A stretch of DNA of 64,000 nucleotides from Dongia rigui (GTDB taxonomy: Bacteria; Pseudomonadota; Alphaproteobacteria; Dongiales; Dongiaceae): assembly GCF_034044635.1 (NCBI RefSeq), contig NZ_JAXCLX010000002.1, positions 372,001 to 436,000 on the forward strand, in the 5' to 3' direction. The position numbers and the translations under genes are program-made. The number at the start of each line of letters is the position of its first letter. Positions within the stretch are counted from its first letter, which is position 1. The notes beneath the pieces were generated by a model. It did no database searches. It had not been told where the DNA came from and worked only from the letters and a program-made list of their open reading frames with translations. Shown here piece by piece: positions 17,664 to 24,693 of this stretch.

Positions 17664-17746
17664 AGTGGATCCCCGGGTCAAGCCCGGGGATGACGGGCCT
17701 TAGCGAAATGAGTCGTCATGCCCGGGCGAAGACCCGGGCATCCACT
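17664..17746. repeat. palindromic repeat pair, family E copies (phbA-phbB spacer)
   Basis: Two copies of an approximately 31-bp palindrome: one spans 17664-17694 with core CCCCGGGTCAAGCCCGGGG, and one spans 17714-17746 with core GCCCGGGCGAAGACCCGGGC. They face each other in inverted orientation. Related pairs occur near 32891, 46275 and 56746. They are intergenic in each case. Confidence 0.85.
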
Positions 17747-17757
17747 GGCGGCCGTTG

Positions 17758-18945
17758 TTATCTCTCCACGCACATGGCGATGCCCATGCCGCCGCCGATG
17801 CAGAGCGTCGCAAGGCCCTTCTTGGCATCGCGCTTCTGCATTTCATGGAGCAGCGTCACCAGCACGCGCGCACCCGAGGCGCCGATGGGGTGGCCCAGCG
17901 CAATGGCGCCGCCATTGACGTTGACCTTCGACGTGTCCCAGCCGAGCTCCTTGTTGACCGCACAGGCCTGCGCCGCAAAGGCCTCATTGGCCTCGATGAG
18001 GTCGAGGTCGGAGGCCTTCCAGCCGGCCTTGGCAAGCGCTGCCTGGCTCGCTGGAATGGGACCCGACCCCATGATCGCCGGATCGACGCCGACGGTTGCC
18101 CAGGAAACGATGCGTGCGAGCGGTGTCAGGCCGCGCTTGGCGGCTTCGGCGGCACTCATCAGCACCGTGCCGGCAGCGCCGTCATTGATGCCCGACGCGT
18201 TGCCAGCCGTCACCGTGCCATTGTCGCCGCGCACGAAGGCCGGGCGGAGCTTGGCCAGCGTCTCAACGGTCGTGCCGTGCTTGGGGTACTCGTCTTCGGT
18301 CACAATGGTGTCGCCCTTGCGCCCGGCGATGGTGACGGGCGTGATCTCGTCCTTGAACTTGCCGGCCTTCATCGCGGCTTCGGCCTTCTGCTGGCTGGCG
18401 GCTGCAAAGGCGTCCTGCTGGTCGCGGGTGATCTGCCATTTCTGCGCCACGTTCTCGGCCGTGTTGCCCATGTGATAGCCGTTGAAGGCATCCCACAGCC
18501 CGTCCTTGATCATGGTGTCGATCATCTCGGCATTGCCCATCTTGGTGCCGTTGCGCAAATGCATCGTGTGCGGCGCCTGGCTCATGCTCTCCTGGCCGCC
18601 GGCGATGACGATGTTGGAATCGCCGTTGCGGATAGCCTGAAAGCCCAGCGCCACGGCGCGCAGACCCGAGCCGCACAGCTGGTTGATGTTATAGGCCGTC
18701 TTTTCCTTGGGGATGCCGGCATGGATGGCGGCTTGGCGCGCCGGGTTCTGCCCGGCGGCGGCGGCCAGCACCTGGCCTAGGATCACCTCGTCGATCTCGC
18801 CGGCCTCCACCTTCGAGCGGGCGAGCAGGTCCTTGATCACCGCCTGGCCCAGCACATGGGCGGGAACGGATGAGAGCGCGCCGTTGAAGGCGCCGATCGC
18901 GGTACGCGCGGCGGCGGTGATGACGACGTCGGTGGCATTGGCCAT
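17758..18945 (-). CDS. phbA: acetyl-CoA C-acetyltransferase (beta-ketothiolase)
   Basis: Biosynthetic thiolase of 395 residues condensing two acetyl-CoA to acetoacetyl-CoA. The acylated cysteine is in [16 protein letters not shown] near residue 89. The second conserved histidine is in [17 protein letters not shown] and the proton-abstracting cysteine in [25 protein letters not shown] is also intact. The gene is first in the phbA-phbB unit. A TTGC-N3-GCAG element, a candidate PhaR site, lies about 35 bp upstream of the start. AcAc-CoA from this enzyme feeds both PHB and the ethylmalonyl-CoA genes at 49-59 kb. Confidence 0.97.
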   Translation of the reverse strand: MANATDVVITAAARTAIGAFNGALSSVPAHVLGQAVIKDLLARSKVEAGEIDEVILGQVLAAAAGQNPARQAAIHAGIPKEKTAYNINQLCGSGLRAVALGFQAIRNGDSNIVIAGGQESMSQAPHTMHLRNGTKMGNAEMIDTMIKDGLWDAFNGYHMGNTAENVAQKWQITRDQQDAFAAASQQKAEAAMKAGKFKDEITPVTIAGRKGDTIVTEDEYPKHGTTVETLAKLRPAFVRGDNGTVTAGNASGINDGAAGTVLMSAAEAAKRGLTPLARIVSWATVGVDPAIMGSGPIPASQAALAKAGWKASDLDLIEANEAFAAQACAVNKELGWDTSKVNVNGGAIALGHPIGASGARVLVTLLHEMQKRDAKKGLATLCIGGGMGIAMCVER

Positions 18946-18980
18946 GGGATTATCCTCCAGCGGCAGAATTTTTACGTTTG

Positions 18981-18991
18981 TTGCATTGCAG
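18981..18991. promoter_or_regulatory. candidate PhaR-binding site upstream of phbA
   Basis: TTGC-ATT-GCAG differs by one base from the CTGC-N3-GCAG pattern reported for PhaR of Rhodobacter sphaeroides. It lies 36 bp before the phbA ATG, a suitable place for repression. A phaR gene and other TGC/GCA-rich sequence occur at 26330-26504. Assignment by pattern only. Confidence 0.4.
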
Positions 18992-19180
18992 CGAGAACCC
19001 TAAGGGATGGGACGGTTGTCCCGCAAGCCTCCTTTGGTCCTGCGACAGATCTGCCAAGCATCGGACGCGGTTCCCGACCATCCGGTCAAGCGACAAGTTG
19101 GGGACGCCCAAAGTCGCCATGGTACGCGAAGGCGTATCATCCACGAGTTCCTTGTCGGCACCGTTCGGTTATCCAGCTAA

Positions 19181-19215
19181 ACTCGTGGATGGTCGGCCTA
19201 CGCCGACCATGACGG
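19181..19215 (+). repeat. family D palindromic repeat, copy 1
   Basis: Copy of an approximately 34-bp element beginning ACTCGTGGATGGTCGGCC and ending CGCCGACCATGACG, itself a stem-loop (GGTCGGC/GCCGACC). Together with copy 2 (19841-19874, opposite orientation) it brackets the secreted protein gene 19262-19819. Confidence 0.85.
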
Positions 19216-19261
19216 TGAAGATAGATCGAACTTTTATAGTGCCCCGGACGACCAACGGATC

Positions 19262-19819
19262 ATGACCCGCCGCCAACTCCTCAAGCACCTCCTCAGCCTC
19301 GCCCTGCTGCCGCTCGGTGCGCGGAGGGCTGCGGCCGACGACACGCCGCCCATCCCCTTCGTCGCCTGGGTCGAGCGCTTCTACCGCACCCAGATCGCCG
19401 CCCGGGCGCTCCGCGAAGGATGGGCGACGCCAGAGAACCAGCAGGGCGCCGAACCGACGGCGAGCTTTCCCTTGCCCAACTATCTGACACCGGAGCTGCG
19501 CGCCCTCTTCGAGGCGGCGCAAGGGAAACCCCTCCCCGCCGACACGCCTGAAGGCCCGATCCTCGATTATGTCTTCGGCTGGGGCGCCCTGCCGAACCGC
19601 GAGATCAAGCTGCTCAGCGTCACCGAGGCGCCCTGGTGGCAAAGCCTCATCACCAAGCATCTCGCGCTGGTCACCATCACCATCAACGGCAACGAACGCG
19701 ACCTCACCCTCAAAGGCCAATACGACGCCGACACCTTCAACTGGCGCATCGCCGACATCGATTACGGCGATGGAGCGGGGGAGAGTTTGAGGGAGAGGTT
19801 GGAGCGACTGGCCCATTAG
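19262..19819 (+). CDS. secreted protein of unknown function
   Basis: Protein of 185 residues with an N-terminal export signal (TRRQLLKHLLSLALLPLGARRAAA). The TRRQLL start resembles a Tat signal, although only one arginine pair is present. The mature part has FVAWVERFYRTQ, a central PNREIKLLSVTE, and an antiparallel-like ending (LVTITINGNERDLTLKG, NWRIADIDYGDG). It is reminiscent of small DUF3828-type periplasmic proteins, a weak impression only. The gene stands alone, with family D repeats on both sides in inverted orientation. No function is claimed. Confidence 0.75.
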   Translation: MTRRQLLKHLLSLALLPLGARRAAADDTPPIPFVAWVERFYRTQIAARALREGWATPENQQGAEPTASFPLPNYLTPELRALFEAAQGKPLPADTPEGPILDYVFGWGALPNREIKLLSVTEAPWWQSLITKHLALVTITINGNERDLTLKGQYDADTFNWRIADIDYGDGAGESLRERLERLAH

Positions 19820-19840
19820 GCTCGCCTGTGGATCCCCACA

Positions 19841-19874
19841 CGTCATGGTCGGCGCAGGCCGACCATCCACGAGT
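19841..19874 (-). repeat. family D palindromic repeat, copy 2
   Basis: CGTCATGGTCGGCGCAGGCC followed by GACCATCCACGAGT, the reverse orientation of copy 1. It lies 22 bp after the stop of the secreted protein gene. Confidence 0.85.
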
Positions 19875-19918
19875 CCCTTAAATGAGGGATCACCGACACG
19901 TTACGACTTAGCGTCGCC

Positions 19919-20332
19919 TCACTTCATCAAATTCGCAAACTGCGGGCAGATGGCCTTCGCGCGGGTGGCGACCTGGTCGTGCCTTGCCGGGTTCTCGGTC
20001 TTTTCGAGCTGGAACCACTTGGCGAGCTTCGGGTCCGATGGGGCGCGGCCTTCGATCATGTCGACGAGGCGTTGCACCTCCGTCTCCGGGATATCGGCCA
20101 GCACTGATTTCATGCCGCATTCGAACACGGCCTGGCGGTTGGCGGCCGGCACACGCGAGGTGTTGAACATCGCGTCGGGGTCCTTGTTGAACTTCTCCTG
20201 CGCCAGCACCATGAAGCGGGCCTTGGCGGGGTTCTTCACCGGGTCGATGACGGAGGCGTCCTGGGCGAAGGCGGCGCCAGTGCCGAGGCTGGCTGCGACG
20301 ATGAAAGTGGCGAGCCAGAATTTGAGCGTCAT
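19919..20332 (-). CDS. small exported protein of unknown function
   Basis: Protein of 137 residues. I start it at the ATG at 20332 because it opens a clear signal peptide (MTLKFWLATFIVAASLGTG, cleavage after AFA); the frame is open for 22 more codons upstream. The mature domain is helical with two cysteines (VFECGMKSVLADI and AKAICPQFANLM), possibly forming a disulfide in the periplasm. It has no close family I recognise. It is monocistronic, upstream of the aldo/keto reductase terminator. Confidence 0.75.
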   Translation of the reverse strand: MTLKFWLATFIVAASLGTGAAFAQDASVIDPVKNPAKARFMVLAQEKFNKDPDAMFNTSRVPAANRQAVFECGMKSVLADIPETEVQRLVDMIEGRAPSDPKLAKWFQLEKTENPARHDQVATRAKAICPQFANLMK

Positions 20333-20410
20333 CTGCCGTTCCGATCTGAAATGCTGCGCTGATTGCGCGGTGATATTATAAGCAAACGATAGTTGCATTC
20401 AACGCGACAT

Positions 20411-20453
20411 AAAAAGCGCGCGCGCCCTGTCACGGGCCGCGCGCGCTCTTTGG
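20411..20453 (-). terminator. intrinsic terminator after the aldo/keto reductase
   Basis: On the minus strand, a long GC stem (AGAGCGCGCGCGGCCC against GGGCGCGCGCGCTT, small bulge, loop about 6 bases) is followed by TTTTTATG. It lies 24 bp past the stop at 20477. Confidence 0.75.
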
Positions 20454-20476
20454 CGTTGTCGTCGCACGTCTCGACG

Positions 20477-21508
20477 TTACTTCCCCACGGGGCGCGGGTT
20501 GCGTTCCTGGAAGTCGCGCTGGTGCCAATAGGGGTAAGCCGGCACCTTGTCGCTCACCTTGTCGAGGCGCGCGATCTGGTCCGCTGTGAGGCTCCAGCCG
20601 ATGGCGCCCAGATTCTGCTCCAGCTGTTCCTCGTTCCGGGCACCCAGCACCAGATTGCAGACAGTGGGGCGCGAGAGCAGCCAGTTGAGCGCCACCTGCG
20701 CCACGGTTTTGCCGGTTTCCTTGGCGACGGCATCCAAGGCATCGACCACGTCATAGAGGAAATTGTCATCGACCGGCGGGCCGCCTTCGGCGCCGCCGCT
20801 GGCGATGCGGCCGGATTTGTCGGCCGATCCGCGCCGGATCTTGCCGGTGAGTCGACCCCAGCCCAGGGGGCTCCACACCATGGTGCCGACCCCCTGGTCG
20901 ATGCAGAGCGGCATGATCTCTTCCTCGTAATCGCGCCCGATCAGCGAGTAATAGCCCTGATAAACGACATAGCGCGCGAGGCCGTATTTCTCGGAGGTGG
21001 CCAGCGCCTTCATCACATGCCAGCCGCTGAAATTCGAGCAGCCGATATAGCGTACCTTGCCGCTGGCAACGAGGTTGTCGAGGGCGGAGAGCGTCTCCTC
21101 GACGGGTGTGAGCGCATCGAAGCCGTGCATGAAATAGACGTCGATGTAATCGGTGCCGAGGCGCTTCAGGCTCGCTTCCGCCGCCTGGATGAGGTGGAAG
21201 CGGGACGAGCCCTTTTCATTGGGGCCGTCGCCCATGGCAAAGGTCGCCTTGGTCGAAATGAGCGCCTTGTCGCGCTTGCCGTGCAAGGCGGTCCCCAGGA
21301 TCGTTTCGGCAAGCCCTCCCGAATAGACATCCGCCGTGTCGAAGAAATTGAGCCCGTGGTCCAGGCACATGTCGACCTGGCGGTTGCCGACTTTCTGGTC
21401 GACGCCGCCCCATTTGTCGAAGAACTCATTGCCGCCGCCGAAGGTGCCCGTGCCGAAGCTCAAGACCGGGACTTTGAGGCCGGAACGGCCAAGCTGACGA
21501 AATTCCAT
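20477..21508 (-). CDS. aldo/keto reductase
   Basis: NADPH-dependent TIM-barrel oxidoreductase of 343 residues. The catalytic tetrad is recognisable: Asp and Tyr in FFDTADVYSGG, Lys in LISTKATFAM, and His in DYIDVYFMHGFDALT. The cofactor end has LNWLLSRPTVCNLVLGARN. It belongs to the YajO/Tas-like branch rather than the aldose reductases. The start is the ATG at 21508 with AAGGA 9 bases upstream; an earlier in-frame ATG (21580) lacks family similarity. A strong terminator follows. The carbonyl substrate is unknown. Confidence 0.92.
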   Translation of the reverse strand: MEFRQLGRSGLKVPVLSFGTGTFGGGNEFFDKWGGVDQKVGNRQVDMCLDHGLNFFDTADVYSGGLAETILGTALHGKRDKALISTKATFAMGDGPNEKGSSRFHLIQAAEASLKRLGTDYIDVYFMHGFDALTPVEETLSALDNLVASGKVRYIGCSNFSGWHVMKALATSEKYGLARYVVYQGYYSLIGRDYEEEIMPLCIDQGVGTMVWSPLGWGRLTGKIRRGSADKSGRIASGGAEGGPPVDDNFLYDVVDALDAVAKETGKTVAQVALNWLLSRPTVCNLVLGARNEEQLEQNLGAIGWSLTADQIARLDKVSDKVPAYPYWHQRDFQERNPRPVGK

Positions 21509-21604
21509 GGGTGGGCATCCTTCTCTGTCACGCGGTTGCTGCGGCAAGCTTAGACCGGCTTCGTGACACTCTTCCACCACAAGCTGAAGAGGGGTTTGCC
21601 GCGC

Positions 21605-22873
21605 TCAGCCCTTGCCGGCGCTGTTCTTGGCCGGGGTGTCCTTGTCGATGGCGGCCTGGATCGCGTCCATGAAATCCATGTCGGCGATGATGCCGGTCAT
21701 CTTGAAGTTCTGCACCACGATGCCGTCGGCCTTGGCATTGGTGAAATCGGTTTTCGAAAAGCGGCAATCGGCGATGATGGTCGGATAGACCGCGTCCTTG
21801 TGGCCCTTGATCTTGATGATCTCGGGGCCAAGATCGGCCTCGCGGAAGAAGGTCCCTTCCAGCACGCTTTCGGTAAACTTGGCACCACGCAGCTCGGCGC
21901 CGGTGAGGTCCGCGCGGCTCATATCGGTATTGGTGAAATTGGCGAGGTTGGCGTTGGCGCCTTTGAGGATGGTGCCGCGCAGCTTGGCATTGGTGAAATT
22001 GGCGCCGGTGAGCTTGCTGCCGGAAAGATCGAGGCCGGAAAAATCGGCGCCGGTGAAATCCGCGCGCTCGCCTTTCTCGCCGCCCGTTGCCACCCATTCG
22101 CCATGGGCGGCGATGAGCGCTTTGAGGCGCACGATCGCGTCCGGGGAATCGTCGACCTGCAGGGCGTGCGAGGTGTCGATATAACCCGCCATGGCGGTCG
22201 ACATGTCGACGCCGAACAAATTGGTGTCTTTGAGCGTCACATGGTCGAGCTTGGCGCCCGCCACCTTGGCGCGGTCGAGCCTGGCGCCGGTCAAGTCGGC
22301 ATTGGAGAGATTGGCGCCGGAGAGGTCGCAACCCTTCAACTGCGTGCCGGTGAGGTCCGCCCCCACCAATTCCGCATGGCGCAGATTGGCGCCCGAAAGA
22401 TTGGCGTTGCGGATGACGGCGCCATTGATCTTGGCGCGTTCCAGATTGGCGCCGGAAAGGGTCAACTGGTTCATCTCCGACTTGTCGCGCAGGGCGGTGG
22501 CGCCGCCATCGACCAGCAGGTTGCCGCTCCTGAGATCGGCACCCGAAAGCTGCGCCTTGGTGAAATTGGCACCCTTCAACTGCGCGCCGCGCAGATTGGC
22601 ATCCTCGCAATCGGCACCGGTGAGATCCGTGCCGGAAAGGTCGGCGCCGAAGAGGTCGGCACCGTTGAGATTGGCGCCGGCCAGATCGCAATTGACGAGC
22701 TTGGCGCCGACCATCTTGGCCTTGGCGAGGTTGACACCGCGCAACGATGCGCCCTCGAGTGCGAATTTGCTGAGATCGACGCGCCGGCCGCCCTTTTCCT
22801 TGTTGAGCCAAAGGCGGTGCGCGGCGAGGGCGCCCCACAATTCATCGACATCCATCAGGGCTTGCTCGGACAT
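21605..22873 (-). CDS. pentapeptide repeat protein
   Basis: Protein of 422 residues made largely of A(D/N)LxG-type pentapeptides, which fold as a right-handed quadrilateral beta-helix. There are two blocks, about residues 38-215 and 265-375, separated by a non-repeat insert (SPDAIVRLKALIAAHGEWVATG). The first 35 residues (DVDELWGALAAHRLWLN) and the last 45 are non-repeat caps. No DNA-gyrase-protection role can be assumed, since most family members have none known. It is preceded by an 8-bp gap from the 107-residue gene on the same strand, an operon of two. Confidence 0.93.
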   Translation of the reverse strand: MSEQALMDVDELWGALAAHRLWLNKEKGGRRVDLSKFALEGASLRGVNLAKAKMVGAKLVNCDLAGANLNGADLFGADLSGTDLTGADCEDANLRGAQLKGANFTKAQLSGADLRSGNLLVDGGATALRDKSEMNQLTLSGANLERAKINGAVIRNANLSGANLRHAELVGADLTGTQLKGCDLSGANLSNADLTGARLDRAKVAGAKLDHVTLKDTNLFGVDMSTAMAGYIDTSHALQVDDSPDAIVRLKALIAAHGEWVATGGEKGERADFTGADFSGLDLSGSKLTGANFTNAKLRGTILKGANANLANFTNTDMSRADLTGAELRGAKFTESVLEGTFFREADLGPEIIKIKGHKDAVYPTIIADCRFSKTDFTNAKADGIVVQNFKMTGIIADMDFMDAIQAAIDKDTPAKNSAGKG

Positions 22874-22881
22874 CGGATGCG

Positions 22882-23205
22882 TCAGTCGATGGAGAGGATG
22901 AGGGCCAGCTTGTCCTCATGCTTCATGATGGATTTCTTGGCCCGCTTGGCGACCGGAATCTTCGAGCGGATGCAATGGGTGAGGAGCAGGGCGCCCAGCG
23001 TCTCGCTCTTCAATTCGATGATCCGCCCCTCGGGCTTGTCGCCGCCCTTGACTGTGGCGTTCACCTGCAGGCTGTCATCGCCGACAATGAGGATCTTCCC
23101 GAGGCTTTCCTTCTCGGTGATCTTATTTGTCTGCAACAGGTATTGAAGGATCGCGGTCGCCAGTTCATCCATGGTGAAGGTCAGGCGACGCCATTCGGAA
23201 ATCAT
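22882..23205 (-). CDS. conserved-looking 107-residue protein, partner of the pentapeptide gene
   Basis: I do not recognise this protein. It starts MISEWRRLTFTMDELATAI and contains a helix (LATAILQYLLQ), then a beta-rich region (KILIVGDDSLQVNATVKG, GRIIELKSETLGALLLTHC) and a lysine-rich turn (PVAKRAKKSIMK). It ends KLALILSID. Soluble, no signal peptide. The start could also be the ATG at codon 12. Its stop is 8 bp before the pentapeptide ATG, so both are likely translated from one mRNA and may act together. Confidence 0.75.
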   Translation of the reverse strand: MISEWRRLTFTMDELATAILQYLLQTNKITEKESLGKILIVGDDSLQVNATVKGGDKPEGRIIELKSETLGALLLTHCIRSKIPVAKRAKKSIMKHEDKLALILSID

Positions 23206-23367
23206 CGTTTAACGCATCCCCGCAAACGATTGGTCAATCTGGTGCTCGGTGCCGCCCCCCGGCAGCCACGCGTGGGGCGCAAGGTACCCTGTGCCGGGGC
23301 CAAAGTGAAGCACCCGTTGCAATGATACCCGCGCCGGCAACGTCCCGTTACGACGTTAACACCTGGT

Positions 23368-24168
23368 TTAGTAGAGCAGCAGTCCCAGCATGACGATGCC
23401 CAGAACGATGCGGTAGACGGCAAAGGGCGCAAAGCCGTGCCTGCTGACGAAGCCGATCGCCGTCCGCACCACGATCAGGGCGGTTAAGAAGGCGCACAGG
23501 AAACCGATGCCGATAACGGCGGCGCCGTCGGCACTGAGATCGTGCCAATTCTTATAAAGATCATAGGCCGTGGCGGCGACCATGGTCGGGATGGCGAGGA
23601 AGAAGGAGAACTCGGTCGCGGTCTTGCGGTCGATCCCCATCAGCATGCCGCCCATGATGGTGGCCCCGGCGCGGCTCACCCCCGGGATCATGGCGATGCA
23701 TTGGAAAAGGCCCACCGCCAGGGCCCGTTTCACGGTGACGTCATCGGTGGAATGGAATTGCGGCTTGGGGCGGAAGCGTTCGATCAACAACATGGCGATG
23801 CCGCCGACGATCAGCATCACCGAGACGACGAGGGGCGAGAACAGCACCGTCTTGATCGTCTTATAGGCCAGCACGCCGATGACCATGGAGGGGAGGAAGG
23901 CCGCCAGGATGACGGCGGTGAAATGCCGCGCCGGCACGCTGTCGTGGAGATGCATCGCCGTCCCCAGCAGCTTCTCCCGATAGACCCAGCACACCGCCAG
24001 GATGGCGCCAAGCTGGATGACGATCTCGAACAGCTTGCCGCTGGGGCCGGCAAAGCCGAGGAGGTCGATGACCAGAATAAGATGGCCGGTCGACGAGACG
24101 GGCAGGAATTCGGTGAGGCCTTCGACGATACCCAGAAGGGCGGCCTGAAGCGCTGTGATGAGATCCAT
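23368..24168 (-). CDS. uppP: undecaprenyl-diphosphatase
   Basis: Inner-membrane phosphatase recycling undecaprenyl pyrophosphate for cell-wall synthesis and conferring bacitracin tolerance; 266 residues, the family length. Motif 1 is EGLTEFLPVSSTGHLIL near residue 16 and motif 2 PGVSRAGATIMGGML near residue 160; both glutamates, the serines and the arginine are present. About eight hydrophobic helices are visible. It is monocistronic and followed by a 160-bp spacer with no recognisable feature. Confidence 0.97.
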   Translation of the reverse strand: MDLITALQAALLGIVEGLTEFLPVSSTGHLILVIDLLGFAGPSGKLFEIVIQLGAILAVCWVYREKLLGTAMHLHDSVPARHFTAVILAAFLPSMVIGVLAYKTIKTVLFSPLVVSVMLIVGGIAMLLIERFRPKPQFHSTDDVTVKRALAVGLFQCIAMIPGVSRAGATIMGGMLMGIDRKTATEFSFFLAIPTMVAATAYDLYKNWHDLSADGAAVIGIGFLCAFLTALIVVRTAIGFVSRHGFAPFAVYRIVLGIVMLGLLLY

Positions 24169-24339
24169 GGGAAGGGCTTTGCTGCAGCTGCGAAATGGAC
24201 CCCAGGATTAGCCGCCCCAGGGCGGATTGTCACGGGTTTCCCGGCCCTTATCGGAGAAACATTTCTGTGGCGGCGGCGTTTATTTGGGGCAGCCGGTGAC
24301 CCGCCGGCCGTCAAGTTCCCGCAAGGAAAGGATGACGTC

Positions 24340-24633
24340 ATGGCCAATCAACAGAACCCCGAAAATCCGCGTCAGGCTCAGCAGAACCAGCAGAACCCGA
24401 GCGACAAAACCGGTGAGCAGAACCGGCAGAACCAGCAGCAGCAGGGCAACCCGCAGCGCCAGCCTGGTCAGAACCCCGACGCCGACCGCCAGCGCCAGCA
24501 GTCCCAGCAGGGCGCCGACAAGGACCGCGACATGGTCGGCAAGGACACCGATGGCGACGGCAAGGTCGTGCAGCCGGGTCAGAAGCCGGGTCAGTCTCAC
24601 GGCACCGGCATCAAATCGGACCAGAAGCGCTAA
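24340..24633 (+). CDS. small Gln/Asn-rich hydrophilic protein
   Basis: Protein of 97 residues, very poor in hydrophobic residues. It begins MANQQNPENPRQAQQNQQNP and continues with Gln, Asn, Pro, Arg and Asp. Residues 68-76 carry KDTDGDGKV, similar to a single EF-hand calcium loop. It is predicted to be fully disordered. The ATG at 24340 has AAGGAAAGG 9 bases upstream, and a terminator follows at 24662, which supports a real gene. Function unknown; similar low-complexity small proteins are often stress or starvation products. Confidence 0.7.
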   Translation: MANQQNPENPRQAQQNQQNPSDKTGEQNRQNQQQQGNPQRQPGQNPDADRQRQQSQQGADKDRDMVGKDTDGDGKVVQPGQKPGQSHGTGIKSDQKR

Positions 24634-24661
24634 CGCGCGCTGATTCTGCGATAAGAGGGAT

Positions 24662-24690
24662 GGCCCGTGCCCGTTTGGCGCGGGCCGTTT
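24662..24690 (+). terminator. intrinsic terminator after the Gln-rich gene
   Basis: GGCCCGTGCC and GGCGCGGGCC pair over 10 bp (one wobble) around a CGTTT loop and are followed by GTTTCCTTT on the plus strand. It lies 28 bp after the stop. Confidence 0.65.
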
Positions 24691-24693
24691 CCT

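Larger units (their letters stand above)
18946..19261. other. 316-bp intergenic region upstream of phbA
   Basis: Holds the phbA leader with the candidate PhaR element TTGCATTGCAG (18981-18991), then about 140 bp without recognisable features. A half-copy of the family D repeat (CATCCACGAGTTC, 19138-19150) and a full copy (19181-19215) lie before the next gene. I see no convincing gene here. Confidence 0.6.

Noticed and set aside
17664-17746. Palindromic repeats as a CRISPR array
   Set aside because: Copies occur in pairs scattered over the window with no regular spacers and no cas genes.
19138-19875. An insertion sequence around the secreted-protein gene
   Set aside because: The gene does not encode a transposase, no target duplication is visible, and the same repeats occur without genes between them.
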